From an uncultured Bacilli bacterium (GTDB lineage: Bacteria > Bacillota_I > Bacilli_A > RF39 > UBA660), in the NCBI GenBank assembly GCA_934096295.1, contig CAKOLL010000017.1:1-8820 (forward strand): 8,820 nt of DNA, given 5' to 3'. A model generated the notes under the pieces. It was not told the DNA's origin. It ran no database searches and was given only the letters and a program-made list of their open reading frames with translations. Made by a program: the position numbers and the translations under genes. Below are positions 1 through 6,047 of the stretch, piece by piece (within the stretch, counting starts at the first letter, position 1; the number at the start of each line of letters is the position of its first letter).

Positions 1-902
1 ACTGTTATTCCACCTATCATAATTGAATATGTCATGATCTTAATAATATGTTTTATTCCATCTATAGACTCTAGTGTTTCTTCAAATACATGGTTATCAC
101 TTGAAACATTGAATTGTGACCAATCAATTTTAATTTTTTTAATTTTATTTAGTGCAACCTTTGTATTTTCTGAGCTGTCTGAAAATATTGCAAGTTTATT
201 AACAATTTTGTTATTTTCAAGTTTATTTAATGCTTTTTGACTTGATTCATAATCAATAAACACCATATTTTCACTAAAGTCTGATGATAAGCCAGTATAT
301 TTTTCTTGTTTTTTACCTGTGAATATTCCAATTATCTCAAACTCATATTCTAATTTTTTTTCACTATTATTAAAATCAATTAATTCAAGTTTGATTTTAT
401 CATTAAGATTTAGGTTATTTTTTTCAGCAAGTTCCTTATGAATAAGAATTTTTCCTCTATCATTATTATTAATATGTCTGCCTTTTATAATAGTAAAAAT
501 ACCACTACTAAATAAATTATCTTTTTCACTATTATTAGTAGCTTCTACTGAAAGCATATTTTTGAACTCATCTGATAAATCATCTCGTTCTATTAATTGT
601 GTTCCATCTACAACTTTGATGTTTGTAGTTCTAGCCAGTCCATCATACTTAGTAATAATTTCTTTTATCTCTTTTATATTATCTAATTCTTTAAACTGAT
701 TAGTTTCAAAAGTATCACCATTATTTTTAGTTATTGATAATGATGTATTTGAAATCTTGTATAAGTTTTTCTCTAAATTACTTGTTGATTTTGTAATATT
801 TAAACATGAATATAAACAAGAGAGAACTACTGTTAAAATAATAAATACTATAATTGTTCTATTTCTTTTTCTTAAAATATATGCTATAGCATTTTTTAGC
901 AT
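1..902 (-). CDS. Vex-type ABC transporter permease (FtsX/MacB-like), N-terminal 300 residues, cut by window edge
   Basis: Membrane permease subunit of an ABC exporter. The ATG at 902 is preceded by a strong AGGAGG (911-916) at 8 nt spacing. The protein starts MLKNAIAYILRKRNRTII, followed by a membrane helix at about residues 17-37, then a large polar extracytoplasmic region of about 240 residues of the MacB periplasmic-core type. The second helix begins at about residue 287 (IIKIMTYSIMIGG), where the window ends. The order and spacing of 'FSSGIFTIIKGRHINNNDRGKILIH', 'KELAEKNN' and 'DKIKLELI' closely resemble pneumococcal Vexp1/Vexp3 as I recall them; those permeases work with the Vexp2 ATPase and sit beside the VncRS two-component system. 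Family assignment is firm; the Vex subfamily is from remembered similarity. The ATPase and second permease should lie to the left of the window. The substrate cannot be told from sequence. Confidence 0.85.
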   Translation of the reverse strand, partial: MLKNAIAYILRKRNRTIIVFIILTVVLSCLYSCLNITKSTSNLEKNLYKISNTSLSITKNNGDTFETNQFKELDNIKEIKEIITKYDGLARTTNIKVVDGTQLIERDDLSDEFKNMLSVEATNNSEKDNLFSSGIFTIIKGRHINNNDRGKILIHKELAEKNNLNLNDKIKLELIDFNNSEKKLEYEFEIIGIFTGKKQEKYTGLSSDFSENMVFIDYESSQKALNKLENNKIVNKLAIFSDSSENTKVALNKIKKIKIDWSQFNVSSDNHVFEETLESIDGIKHIIKIMTYSIMIGGIT

Positions 903-924
903 TTTATCAACCTCCTATCATCAG

Positions 925-999
925 ATTTTTTGCTTAAAAAAAGATATGACAAAGCTTTATTTAAAATATCAGCCATATCTTTTATTTTTTGCTTAAAAA
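925..999 (-). promoter_or_regulatory. Structured leader of the permease operon: inverted repeat plus 16-nt direct repeat
   Basis: Inside the leader, a perfect 10-bp inverted repeat (AAAAGATATG at 939-948 with its complement at 974-983, 25-nt loop) is followed on the transcribed strand by a run of T (942-936), like a weak attenuator. A 16-nt direct repeat, ATTTTTTGCTTAAAAA, occurs at 925-940 and again at 984-999, flanking the inverted repeat. The repeats are seen directly; a role as attenuator or regulator binding site is inferred. Confidence 0.4.
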
Positions 1000-1016
1000 T
1001 GTAGACATCCTAAATA

Positions 1017-1045
1017 ATTATATTATTTTTGGGGGTTATTGTCAA
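1017..1045 (-). promoter_or_regulatory. Sigma-A promoter of the ABC permease operon
   Basis: On the minus strand TTGACA (1040-1045) and TATAAT (1017-1022) are both perfect consensus hexamers separated by exactly 17 bp. The predicted transcription start near 1010 gives a 5' leader of about 108 nt before the permease ATG. A promoter this strong ahead of a structured leader suggests control after initiation or by a repressor. Confidence 0.85.
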
Positions 1046-1103
1046 TTAATCTAGCAAATTTTTCTGCCGAAATCGGTAAATAATTAAAATAAAAACAAAT
1101 TAT

Positions 1104-1379
1104 TTATGATTTGCTTTTTTGATAACTCTTTTTATAATTATTTAATATTTCTTTATTTGTGAAAACTTTAAATGTTACCTCTCGGACTAATTTAGTATCC
1201 ATCATTTCGGCATCCAAATAATTTCCATCTAAATATTCAACTAACATATCGTATAATTTTTCAATTTCTTTATATATATCCCTTGGAACCGAAACACATT
1301 CACTAATAAACATATTTTCCAAAATATTAAGCAATACCAAACAACCTTCATCTACATCATATTTTTTATGAATTATCAA
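1104..1379 (-). CDS. Small hypothetical protein, 91 aa, TTG start
   Basis: I do not recognise this protein. The chosen start is TTG at 1379 because a good ribosome site, AGAGGTG (1386-1392), lies 6 nt upstream; this gives MIIHKKYDVDEGCLVLLNIL. A longer frame from a TTG at 1415 has no ribosome site and would put this Shine-Dalgarno inside the coding region. The product is soluble, mostly helical by composition, acidic in the middle (YKEIEKLYDMLVEYLDG) and basic at the end (NNYKKSYQKSKS). There is no signal peptide or membrane helix, and no catalytic motif. It lies between tRNA-Trp and the ABC permease, all on the same strand, with terminators or promoters separating the units, so it is probably expressed alone. 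Confidence 0.6.
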   Translation of the reverse strand: MIIHKKYDVDEGCLVLLNILENMFISECVSVPRDIYKEIEKLYDMLVEYLDGNYLDAEMMDTKLVREVTFKVFTNKEILNNYKKSYQKSKS

Positions 1380-1398
1380 TTTTATCACCTCTAGTGTG

Positions 1399-1427
1399 AT
1401 GTTAACTCTTAACAAAAATTATTGCAA
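1399..1427 (-). promoter_or_regulatory. Possible weak promoter and operator of the 91-aa gene
   Basis: TTGCAA (1422-1427) and TAACAT (complement of 1399-1404) are separated by 17 bp; each matches consensus at 4 of 6 positions. The inverted repeat GTTAACTCTTAAC (1401-1413, 5-bp arms around CTC) overlaps the -10 element and could be an operator. Evidence is limited to these short matches. Confidence 0.3.
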
Positions 1428-1468
1428 GTCATATTAAAAAAAACAATAATAATTTTCACACAAAAAAA

Positions 1469-1501
1469 CGATTTTCCCCTTATTTTATAAGAAAAAAATC
1501 G
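1469..1501 (-). terminator. Rho-independent terminator after tRNA-Trp
   Basis: The arms CGATTTT (1469-1475) and AAAATCG (1495-1501), then CTTAT (1479-1483) and ATAAG (1487-1491), form a hairpin with a 3x3 internal loop and a TTT apex. On the minus strand it is followed by seven T (complement of 1462-1468). It begins about 10 nt after the tRNA CCA end. Confidence 0.8.
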
Positions 1502-1510
1502 GTATTTTCT

Positions 1511-1584
1511 TGGCAGGGGCAGAGAGAATCGAACTCCCATCAAAAGTTTTGGAGACTCCTATGCTACCATTATACCATGCCCCT
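1511..1584 (-). tRNA. tRNA-Trp (anticodon CCA), with encoded 3' CCA
   Basis: On the minus strand the acceptor AGGGGCA (from 1584) pairs with TGCCCCT, followed by discriminator G and a genome-encoded CCA ending at 1511. The anticodon loop CTCCAAA gives anticodon CCA, read as tryptophan; the T loop is TTCGATT on a 5-bp GGGAG/CTCTC stem with one wobble pair. The anticodon stem GGAGT/ACTTT has two G-U pairs, so it is weaker than in Bacillus subtilis tRNA-Trp, to which the sequence otherwise aligns well. It is a single tRNA gene with its own promoter and terminator. Confidence 0.95.
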
Positions 1585-1602
1585 AATAACGAGAACAGAT
1601 AA

Positions 1603-1611
1603 ATTATAACA
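1603..1611 (-). promoter_or_regulatory. Extended -10 promoter of tRNA-Trp
   Basis: The minus strand reads TGTTATAAT (complement of 1603-1611): a perfect -10 hexamer with the TGn extension, about 18 nt upstream of the tRNA 5' end. No good -35 is visible, which fits an extended -10 promoter. Confidence 0.65.
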
Positions 1612-1637
1612 CATTAATTAACAAAATACTAGCATTT

Positions 1638-1668
1638 TTAACAAATATATGCAACAATCTATTATAAT
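1638..1668 (+). promoter_or_regulatory. Promoter of the cyclo-ligase gene, predicted to give a leaderless mRNA
   Basis: A perfect TATAAT lies at 1663-1668. TTAACA (1638-1643, 5 of 6) is a possible -35, with a rather long 19-bp spacer. Only 6 bp separate the -10 from the ATG at 1675, so the expected transcription start coincides with the A of the start codon. The promoter is divergent from that of tRNA-Trp. Confidence 0.6.
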
Positions 1669-1674
1669 AGACAT

Positions 1675-2196
1675 ATGAAAAAAGAATTTTTAAGAAAAAA
1701 ATATAAAGAAAAAAGAGATAATATCAAAAACAAAGTTACTAAAGATAATTTAATTTATCAAAAAGTTATTAACAACAAAGATATATTATCTTCTAAAACT
1801 TTATTAATTTATATTTCGATTAACAGTGAAGTTGATACAACAAAAATAATCAATTATTTTTTAAATACTAAAAATATTGCCGTTCCCAAAATAATAGATA
1901 ATAACATGTATTTTTGTTACGTTAAAAATCTAAATGAGTTAACATCAGGAAAATATAATATACCTGAGCCAACAAATGAAAACATAGTTACTGATTTTGA
2001 CAATGCAATATGTATTGTACCAGGTATATGCTATGATAAAGAAAATTATCGTATTGGTTATGGAAAAGGATATTATGATAGATTTTTAAGTAAAAATAAA
2101 ATAAAAACTATTGGTTTGTGCTATAAAGAATGTATGATAGAAAAAATTGATAATGACAAATATGATTATAAAATTGATGAAGTAATAACAGATTAA
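1675..2196 (+). CDS. 5-formyltetrahydrofolate cyclo-ligase (MTHFS)
   Basis: This cytosolic enzyme uses ATP to convert 5-formyltetrahydrofolate into 5,10-methenyltetrahydrofolate, returning a storage or inhibitory folate to one-carbon metabolism. The family signature GYGKGYYDRFL is at about residues 124-134, after the conserved VPGICYD segment at about 114-120. The basic N-terminus MKKEFLRKKYKEKRD matches the usual family start, and DYKIDEVITD matches the usual end. At 173 aa it is slightly short but complete. The start is fixed by homology; no Shine-Dalgarno precedes it and the -10 box ends 6 bp before the ATG, so translation is probably leaderless. The neighbours (tRNA-Trp, cwlJ) are functionally unrelated. 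The B. subtilis homologue is YqgN. Confidence 0.92.
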   Translation: MKKEFLRKKYKEKRDNIKNKVTKDNLIYQKVINNKDILSSKTLLIYISINSEVDTTKIINYFLNTKNIAVPKIIDNNMYFCYVKNLNELTSGKYNIPEPTNENIVTDFDNAICIVPGICYDKENYRIGYGKGYYDRFLSKNKIKTIGLCYKECMIEKIDNDKYDYKIDEVITD

Positions 2197-2229
2197 TTAT
2201 AAAAACATACACTATATTAAGGTGATATT

Positions 2230-2652
2230 ATGCTTTTTAATTATACAGATAGAGAACTAGATTTGCTTGCAAGAATAATGCGAGCTGAAGCCCTCGGAGA
2301 AGGTAACCTTGGAATGTTAATGGTAGGTAATGTTGTTGCCAATAGAGTTTTAGCAGATTGCTTAACTTTTAGAGACGTCGATAGCATTTATGATGTTATT
2401 TACCAACCAAATCAATTTACCGGAGCATCATCTTCACTTTTTAACGCATCAGCAACAACTCTAGAAAAACAATTAGCACAAAGAATAGTCCGCGGAGAAT
2501 ACTATCATCCAGCCACAAACGCATTATGGTTTTATTCACCAACAAAAGGAGCTTCTTGTAAACAGACTTGGTATAATCAAGTTCTAGCTGGAAGTTACAA
2601 AAGTCATTGTTTTTATAATCCAGATCCTGGAGTATGCACAAAAATTCATTAA
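2230..2652 (+). CDS. cwlJ: CwlJ-like spore cortex-lytic cell wall hydrolase (Hydrolase_2 family)
   Basis: CwlJ degrades cortex peptidoglycan (the muramic-lactam form) during spore germination and is normally held in the spore coat. At 140 aa this matches CwlJ rather than the larger SleB, and it has no signal peptide, as expected for CwlJ. It follows B. subtilis CwlJ along its length: LLARIMRAEALGEGNLGMLM (residues 12-31) with the likely catalytic Glu20, GNVVANRV (33-40), IYQPNQF (57-63), LWFY (99-102), TWYNQ and SHCFYNP near the C-terminus. A good site, AAGGTGAT (2219-2226), precedes the ATG. It starts 33 bp after the cyclo-ligase stop and may be cotranscribed with it. No gerQ partner, which CwlJ needs in Bacillus, is visible. 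Its presence implies a spore-forming lineage. Confidence 0.92.
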   Translation: MLFNYTDRELDLLARIMRAEALGEGNLGMLMVGNVVANRVLADCLTFRDVDSIYDVIYQPNQFTGASSSLFNASATTLEKQLAQRIVRGEYYHPATNALWFYSPTKGASCKQTWYNQVLAGSYKSHCFYNPDPGVCTKIH

Positions 2653-2654
2653 TC

Positions 2655-2683
2655 TTGGCATAAGGCAATAAATAATGTATAAT
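2655..2683 (+). promoter_or_regulatory. Sigma-A promoter of the CmpB-like gene
   Basis: TTGGCA (2655-2660, 5 of 6) and TATAAT (2678-2683, perfect) are separated by 17 bp, starting just 3 bp after the cwlJ stop. The predicted start near 2690 gives a short leader carrying AGGGAG (2691-2696). Confidence 0.75.
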
Positions 2684-2704
2684 TATGAATAGGGAGAGAT
2701 TACG

Positions 2705-3385
2705 ATGTTTTATTCATATTGTATATTATTTTTTATTTATTCATTTTTAGGCTGGATAATGGAAGTCTCATTAACACTAATTACTGACAAAAAATTTGTA
2801 AATCGGGGATTTTTACTTGGACCATGTTGCCCAATATATGGATGTGGATGTATTTTATTAAATCTATTATTACATAATTACACAAATAATGTTTTAGTTT
2901 TATTTATCTTAACAATGTTTACTTGTTCTCTACTTGAATATTTTACAAGTTATTTTATGGAAAAAATATTTAAATTAAGATGGTGGGATTATTCTCAAAT
3001 GAGATTTAATATAAATGGAAGAATATGTTTAGAAACAATGACACCATTTTCTATTCTCGGAGTACTAGCTATAAAATATGCCACCCCTTTTTTTCTAAAT
3101 GAAATAAATAGTTTTTCTACAAACACAAATCTTATTATATCAATTATTTTAATTAGCATTTTTATAATCGATATCATTATGTCATTAATTATTGTATTTA
3201 AACTAAAATTTGTTACAAAGAATACTAAAAAAGATTCTACATATGATATTAAAACAGCAATAAAGAAGTTTATTAAAAATGATATATACGTTTATGAAAG
3301 AATAATTAAAGCATTTCCAAATCTTACAAAAAGCTTAAAAGAAAAAGCTTTAAAACTAAAAAACAAACCCAAAATTAATAAATAA
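2705..3385 (+). CDS. CmpB-family putative ABC transporter membrane protein (PF06541-like)
   Basis: This is an integral membrane protein of 226 aa. About five hydrophobic helices are visible (roughly residues 5-25, 42-60, 63-83, 112-130 and 141-167), followed by a Lys-rich cytoplasmic tail at 168-226. Family motifs are clear: FLGWIMEVSL (14-23), NRGFLLGPCCPIYG (33-46), LEYFTSYFME (77-86), WWDYS (93-97) and NINGRICLE (102-110). The family is annotated as a putative ABC transporter permease, but its function is essentially unknown. The start is set by AGGGAG (2691-2696) at 8 nt spacing. The gene has its own promoter and converges on the DUF262/nuclease operon. Confidence 0.85.
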   Translation: MFYSYCILFFIYSFLGWIMEVSLTLITDKKFVNRGFLLGPCCPIYGCGCILLNLLLHNYTNNVLVLFILTMFTCSLLEYFTSYFMEKIFKLRWWDYSQMRFNINGRICLETMTPFSILGVLAIKYATPFFLNEINSFSTNTNLIISIILISIFIIDIIMSLIIVFKLKFVTKNTKKDSTYDIKTAIKKFIKNDIYVYERIIKAFPNLTKSLKEKALKLKNKPKINK

Positions 3386-3399
3386 TTTTAGGTTATTTA
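3379..3399. terminator. Possible weak bidirectional terminator between convergent genes
   Basis: A 7-bp stem TAAATAA/TTATTTA (3379-3385 and 3393-3399) with a 7-nt loop overlaps the stop codon of the CmpB-like gene and lies downstream of the convergent nuclease gene. All pairs are A-T and the T tracts are interrupted, so termination would be weak at best. Confidence 0.25.
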
Positions 3400-3427
3400 A
3401 CTATTTCTTTTAAAACAAACTAATGTG

Positions 3428-4366
3428 TTATTTTTCTTCTTTTTGTTTCAAATATTTATCTAATTCATTTTTTGTAATACCTATTTGCAAAATTTCCAAT
3501 AATCCATTCCCAATAGCAGGTTTAAATTCTTTTTTCATCTTCTCATTTAAATCATTTAATCTTACATGTAAGTCATTAGATAAAATTTTTTCTAAAGCAT
3601 CATCTAACTTTGGCAATATTATTACTAATTTTGATTTACACTTATTAGTATCTTGATACAATTCAATCATTCTAAGCATATAATATAACTGATATTGATA
3701 ATTTATCCATAATGGTGATACTTTAACTTCATAAAATATATTATTTTCATCATCTGATTTCATAGCATCAAATCTCATTTCACTTTTCATAATATTATCT
3801 TTAATTGGTTTATTATCAATCATCTTAACATTGTATTGTATATTTAAACAATCCACATCATCTTTTAAAGTTTTCTTTAATAAATATATTTCTAAAGCTT
3901 TTCTATATTTACACTTTTCTAATATAGATTTTTTTTGATTTGGAAAGTCATTAGATAATTTTAAATCTAATATTTCGTTATTAGAATAATTTGATTCTCG
4001 TTTATTTATATCATTTATATCTGAAGAACCAACAAAACTAAATGAATTAGGCAAATAGACATTTTGATTATTAGTATTTTTGATATTTATAAGTTGTTCC
4101 AATAATTTATTATTTGTTTCTTTTAATTCATTGTTTTCTTCTTTCATCACTTTTATATTTTTGGAAAGTGACAACAATTTATAAATATTTAAATTATCAA
4201 ATGAATCAGCTAATATTAAAATAACTATTAATATTAAACATATAATCATTTTATCTGTAATAACATAGTTATTTTCAGAAAAAACGAAACTACAAATAAT
4301 TATTACCAATATAAAGACTACCATTATTAAAGATAAAATTTTTACATACATATTTTTCTCATTCAT
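3428..4366 (-). CDS. Membrane-anchored protein with coiled coil and putative PD-(D/E)XK nuclease domain
   Basis: Not a protein I recognise by name. Its 312 residues show two N-terminal membrane helices (about 9-29 and 37-54), a heptad-rich polar coiled coil (about 66-100), a low-complexity Asn/Ser linker (about 100-140) and a C-terminal alpha/beta domain (about 145-300). In that domain, RFDAM (Asp200) followed by IFYEVKVS (Glu213, Lys215) fits the D-Xn-ExK core of PD-(D/E)XK nucleases. A preceding helix carries Glu159 (YRKALEIYLLKK), and YQYQLYYML (Gln224, Tyr228) follows where RecB-like nucleases have a QxxxY helix. A GAGGAAG site lies just upstream of the ATG. It starts 17 bp after the DUF262 gene stop, so the two are surely cotranscribed. 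The inferred role is a membrane-tethered DNA- or RNA-cleaving effector. The nuclease call rests on motif reading only. Confidence 0.6.
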   Translation of the reverse strand: MNEKNMYVKILSLIMVVFILVIIICSFVFSENNYVITDKMIICLILIVILILADSFDNLNIYKLLSLSKNIKVMKEENNELKETNNKLLEQLINIKNTNNQNVYLPNSFSFVGSSDINDINKRESNYSNNEILDLKLSNDFPNQKKSILEKCKYRKALEIYLLKKTLKDDVDCLNIQYNVKMIDNKPIKDNIMKSEMRFDAMKSDDENNIFYEVKVSPLWINYQYQLYYMLRMIELYQDTNKCKSKLVIILPKLDDALEKILSNDLHVRLNDLNEKMKKEFKPAIGNGLLEILQIGITKNELDKYLKQKEEK

Positions 4367-4383
4367 GTTTCTTCCTCACACTA

Positions 4384-5889
4384 TTAAAATAAATCATCGA
4401 CTGTAGTTTTACTATTTGCTTCTAAAATTTTGTTAATATTAGTATAAACTCTTCCTTGTGGTGTTCTATTTGGATTTTTTGGATTCAAAGGTATAAATCT
4501 TTTTAATTTTTTAGCTTTCCCTTTAAAGTATATTATATATTTTCCAGTATCTTCATAAGGTTCTATTCTATCTATTTCAGCATAATGTGTAACAGCTTTT
4601 ATTGGGCTTTTTTGATACGCTGCAATATACTTAATTTTAGTTAACATATTTGAACTTATTGCTACTGCAAACCAACAATTATTTTCTAAAAATTCTTTGT
4701 TAAATCCAGTTTTTTCAGCTGCAACTAATATTGTATCAATTTTATTAGTTAATGGAGCTTGTTTATTACATTCCATTATACGCTTAATAATTAACATTCT
4801 ATCTTTCACTCTTTCTAAGGGATGAGCACCTTTACTAATTAAAGCTAAACTTCTATAATCTTCAATAAGATCTTCTTCACCTTCAAATGTTTCATTTACA
4901 ACATCTTTTTTAGCAGAGTTAAAAGAAGAAAGTTTTACATTAATAATATTTAATTTATACAAACTATTTTCTAAATCAGTCAAATCAATATAATCAAATG
5001 CTAATAATAATAACAAAAATTTAATATATCTTTTATTAGTTAATATGGGTTGATCATTTAATTCTGATATTTTATTCAATCCTTTTATTATGTTATTAAC
5101 ATAATTTAAAGCATCACCAGTTAAATCTTCTTTTTTTTCAGAAACATAATCTTTAATAGTATTATCAGTAACACCAAAATTTATTTTTTTATCAAGTAAT
5201 CCTATTATACTATAAAATATTTTATCAAACTCTAGCCTCGAATCTGGAAAATTTAAAACACATAACAATCTTTCTTTATCATTAATCATAGATAAGTATT
5301 TTTCTAAATTTGATTCAGGAAAAGACTTTATAATTTCTCCAGCTCTTAATCTTTCTTGATTTTGAACAAATCTAAAATATTCAGTTACTTGTTCGTCGGT
5401 AGCATCAGATATTGAAGTTACTGATAATGGAAACGCATCAATATTTCTTTTTAACAATTCCGGTATATTTAAATAGTTCAATTTAAATTTTTTGCCTTGT
5501 TCATATTTTTTTAAAACTTTTGCCACTTCTTTAGAATTGTCATCCAAAAATAGATCTTTTGTTTCCTCAATTATTTCTTTAGATGTTTCATAATTAATTT
5601 CATATTCATTATTTATAAAATCATATATTGTTCTTAATCTTTGTTGCCCATCAACTACTTCTTGTCTAGCCCCTTTACTATTTGCAACATCCATTTTTCT
5701 TATTGTAATATTTCCTATTGGATATCTTTTTGCTAAACTTAGTAAAAGTTTATCCTTAAATTCATTACTCCATACAAAATTTCTTTGATATCCTGGTTGC
5801 AAATCAAGTCCCCCACGTCTTACATCTGATATGTCATTCATTAAAGTAATTATAGGTAAAGAACCTGGTTGAAAATTAATTTTTTTCAT
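4384..5889 (-). CDS. DUF262-domain protein (GmrS/ParB-like N-terminus) with PUA/EVE-like C-terminal region
   Basis: At 501 aa, the DUF262 domain covers about residues 5-190. It has the family's GYQRNFVW (33-40), an RYPIGNITI strand, the hallmark DGQQR (80-84) and a later helix with Glu (RLRAGEIIKSF). DUF262 belongs to the ParB/sulfiredoxin-like nucleotide-binding fold found in GmrSD type IV restriction enzymes, BrxU and SspE. The usual DUF1524 HNH half (HxxP) is absent. Instead residues 404-501 form a beta-rich region (NNCWFAVAISS, IKYIAAYQ, HYAEIDRIEPY, GKYIIYFKGKAKKLKRF) reminiscent of PUA/EVE-type modified-base readers. I place the start at ATG 5889, since AGGAG (5899-5903) is 9 nt upstream; an ATG at 5898 directly abuts that site. 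It is the first gene of a two-gene operon with the membrane nuclease. Confidence 0.85.
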   Translation of the reverse strand: MKKINFQPGSLPIITLMNDISDVRRGGLDLQPGYQRNFVWSNEFKDKLLLSLAKRYPIGNITIRKMDVANSKGARQEVVDGQQRLRTIYDFINNEYEINYETSKEIIEETKDLFLDDNSKEVAKVLKKYEQGKKFKLNYLNIPELLKRNIDAFPLSVTSISDATDEQVTEYFRFVQNQERLRAGEIIKSFPESNLEKYLSMINDKERLLCVLNFPDSRLEFDKIFYSIIGLLDKKINFGVTDNTIKDYVSEKKEDLTGDALNYVNNIIKGLNKISELNDQPILTNKRYIKFLLLLLAFDYIDLTDLENSLYKLNIINVKLSSFNSAKKDVVNETFEGEEDLIEDYRSLALISKGAHPLERVKDRMLIIKRIMECNKQAPLTNKIDTILVAAEKTGFNKEFLENNCWFAVAISSNMLTKIKYIAAYQKSPIKAVTHYAEIDRIEPYEDTGKYIIYFKGKAKKLKRFIPLNPKNPNRTPQGRVYTNINKILEANSKTTVDDLF

Positions 5890-5908
5890 AAAACGCATCT
5901 CCTTTAAT

Positions 5909-5971
5909 TAGATTCTACACGTTATATTAATTTTTGTCAATATTTTTTGTTATTTTTTAATAGATTCTATT
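5909..5971. promoter_or_regulatory. Paired TAGATTCTA palindromes at the operon promoter (possible operators)
   Basis: The 9-mer TAGATTCTA (TAGA-T-TCTA) occurs at 5909-5917, covering the -10 box, and again at 5961-5969, where it extends to the 13-mer AATAGATTCTATT (5959-5971). The copies are 52 bp apart, about five helical turns, bracketing the promoter. A repressor site is inferred; no regulator gene is visible in the window. Confidence 0.35.
5912..5940 (-). promoter_or_regulatory. Strong promoter of the DUF262/nuclease operon
   Basis: On the minus strand TTGACA (complement of 5935-5940, perfect) and TAGAAT (complement of 5912-5917, 5 of 6) are 17 bp apart. The predicted start is near 5905, just upstream of the AGGAG site, giving a very short leader. 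Confidence 0.8.
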
Positions 5972-6026
5972 TATTTTTACGCAAAATTTTAACCAATTAA
6001 AAAATTTATTTTTTAAAATTTAAAAA

Positions 6027-6047
6027 CTATTGTCATGGCAACAATAG
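6027..6047 (-). terminator. Terminator of the LysM amidase gene
   Basis: The minus strand forms a 7-bp stem CTATTGT/ACAATAG with a 7-nt loop (6027-6047), followed by TTTTT (complement of 6022-6026). The stop codon TGA (6033-6035) lies inside the hairpin, which is common for compact low-GC genes. Confidence 0.75.

Noticed and set aside
34..996. Plus-strand open frames at 34-240 and 757-996
   Set aside because: They lie opposite the well-supported ABC permease and its leader, lack ribosome sites, and have the Phe/Leu-rich composition typical of antisense shadows.
1067..1105. CCGAAATCGG hairpin (1067-1076) and AAATAATT/AATTATTT arms (1078-1105) as a terminator for the 91-aa gene
   Set aside because: The stems are very short or purely A-T and no T tract follows on the minus strand.
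2441..3177. Minus-strand frames at 2441-2668 and 2995-3177
   Set aside because: They are antisense to cwlJ and the CmpB-like gene, with no family similarity or ribosome site.
3423..3656. Plus-strand frame at 3423-3656
   Set aside because: It is antisense to the end of the nuclease gene; its composition mirrors that gene.
3428..5889. The DUF262/nuclease pair as cargo of the serine-recombinase element
   Set aside because: The left junction of that element lies near 6960-6970 and the amidase remnant separates it from the pair, so the pair is outside the element.
5890..5898. ATG at 5898 as start of the DUF262 protein
   Set aside because: It directly abuts the AGGAG site with no spacing; the in-frame ATG at 5889 has ideal spacing.
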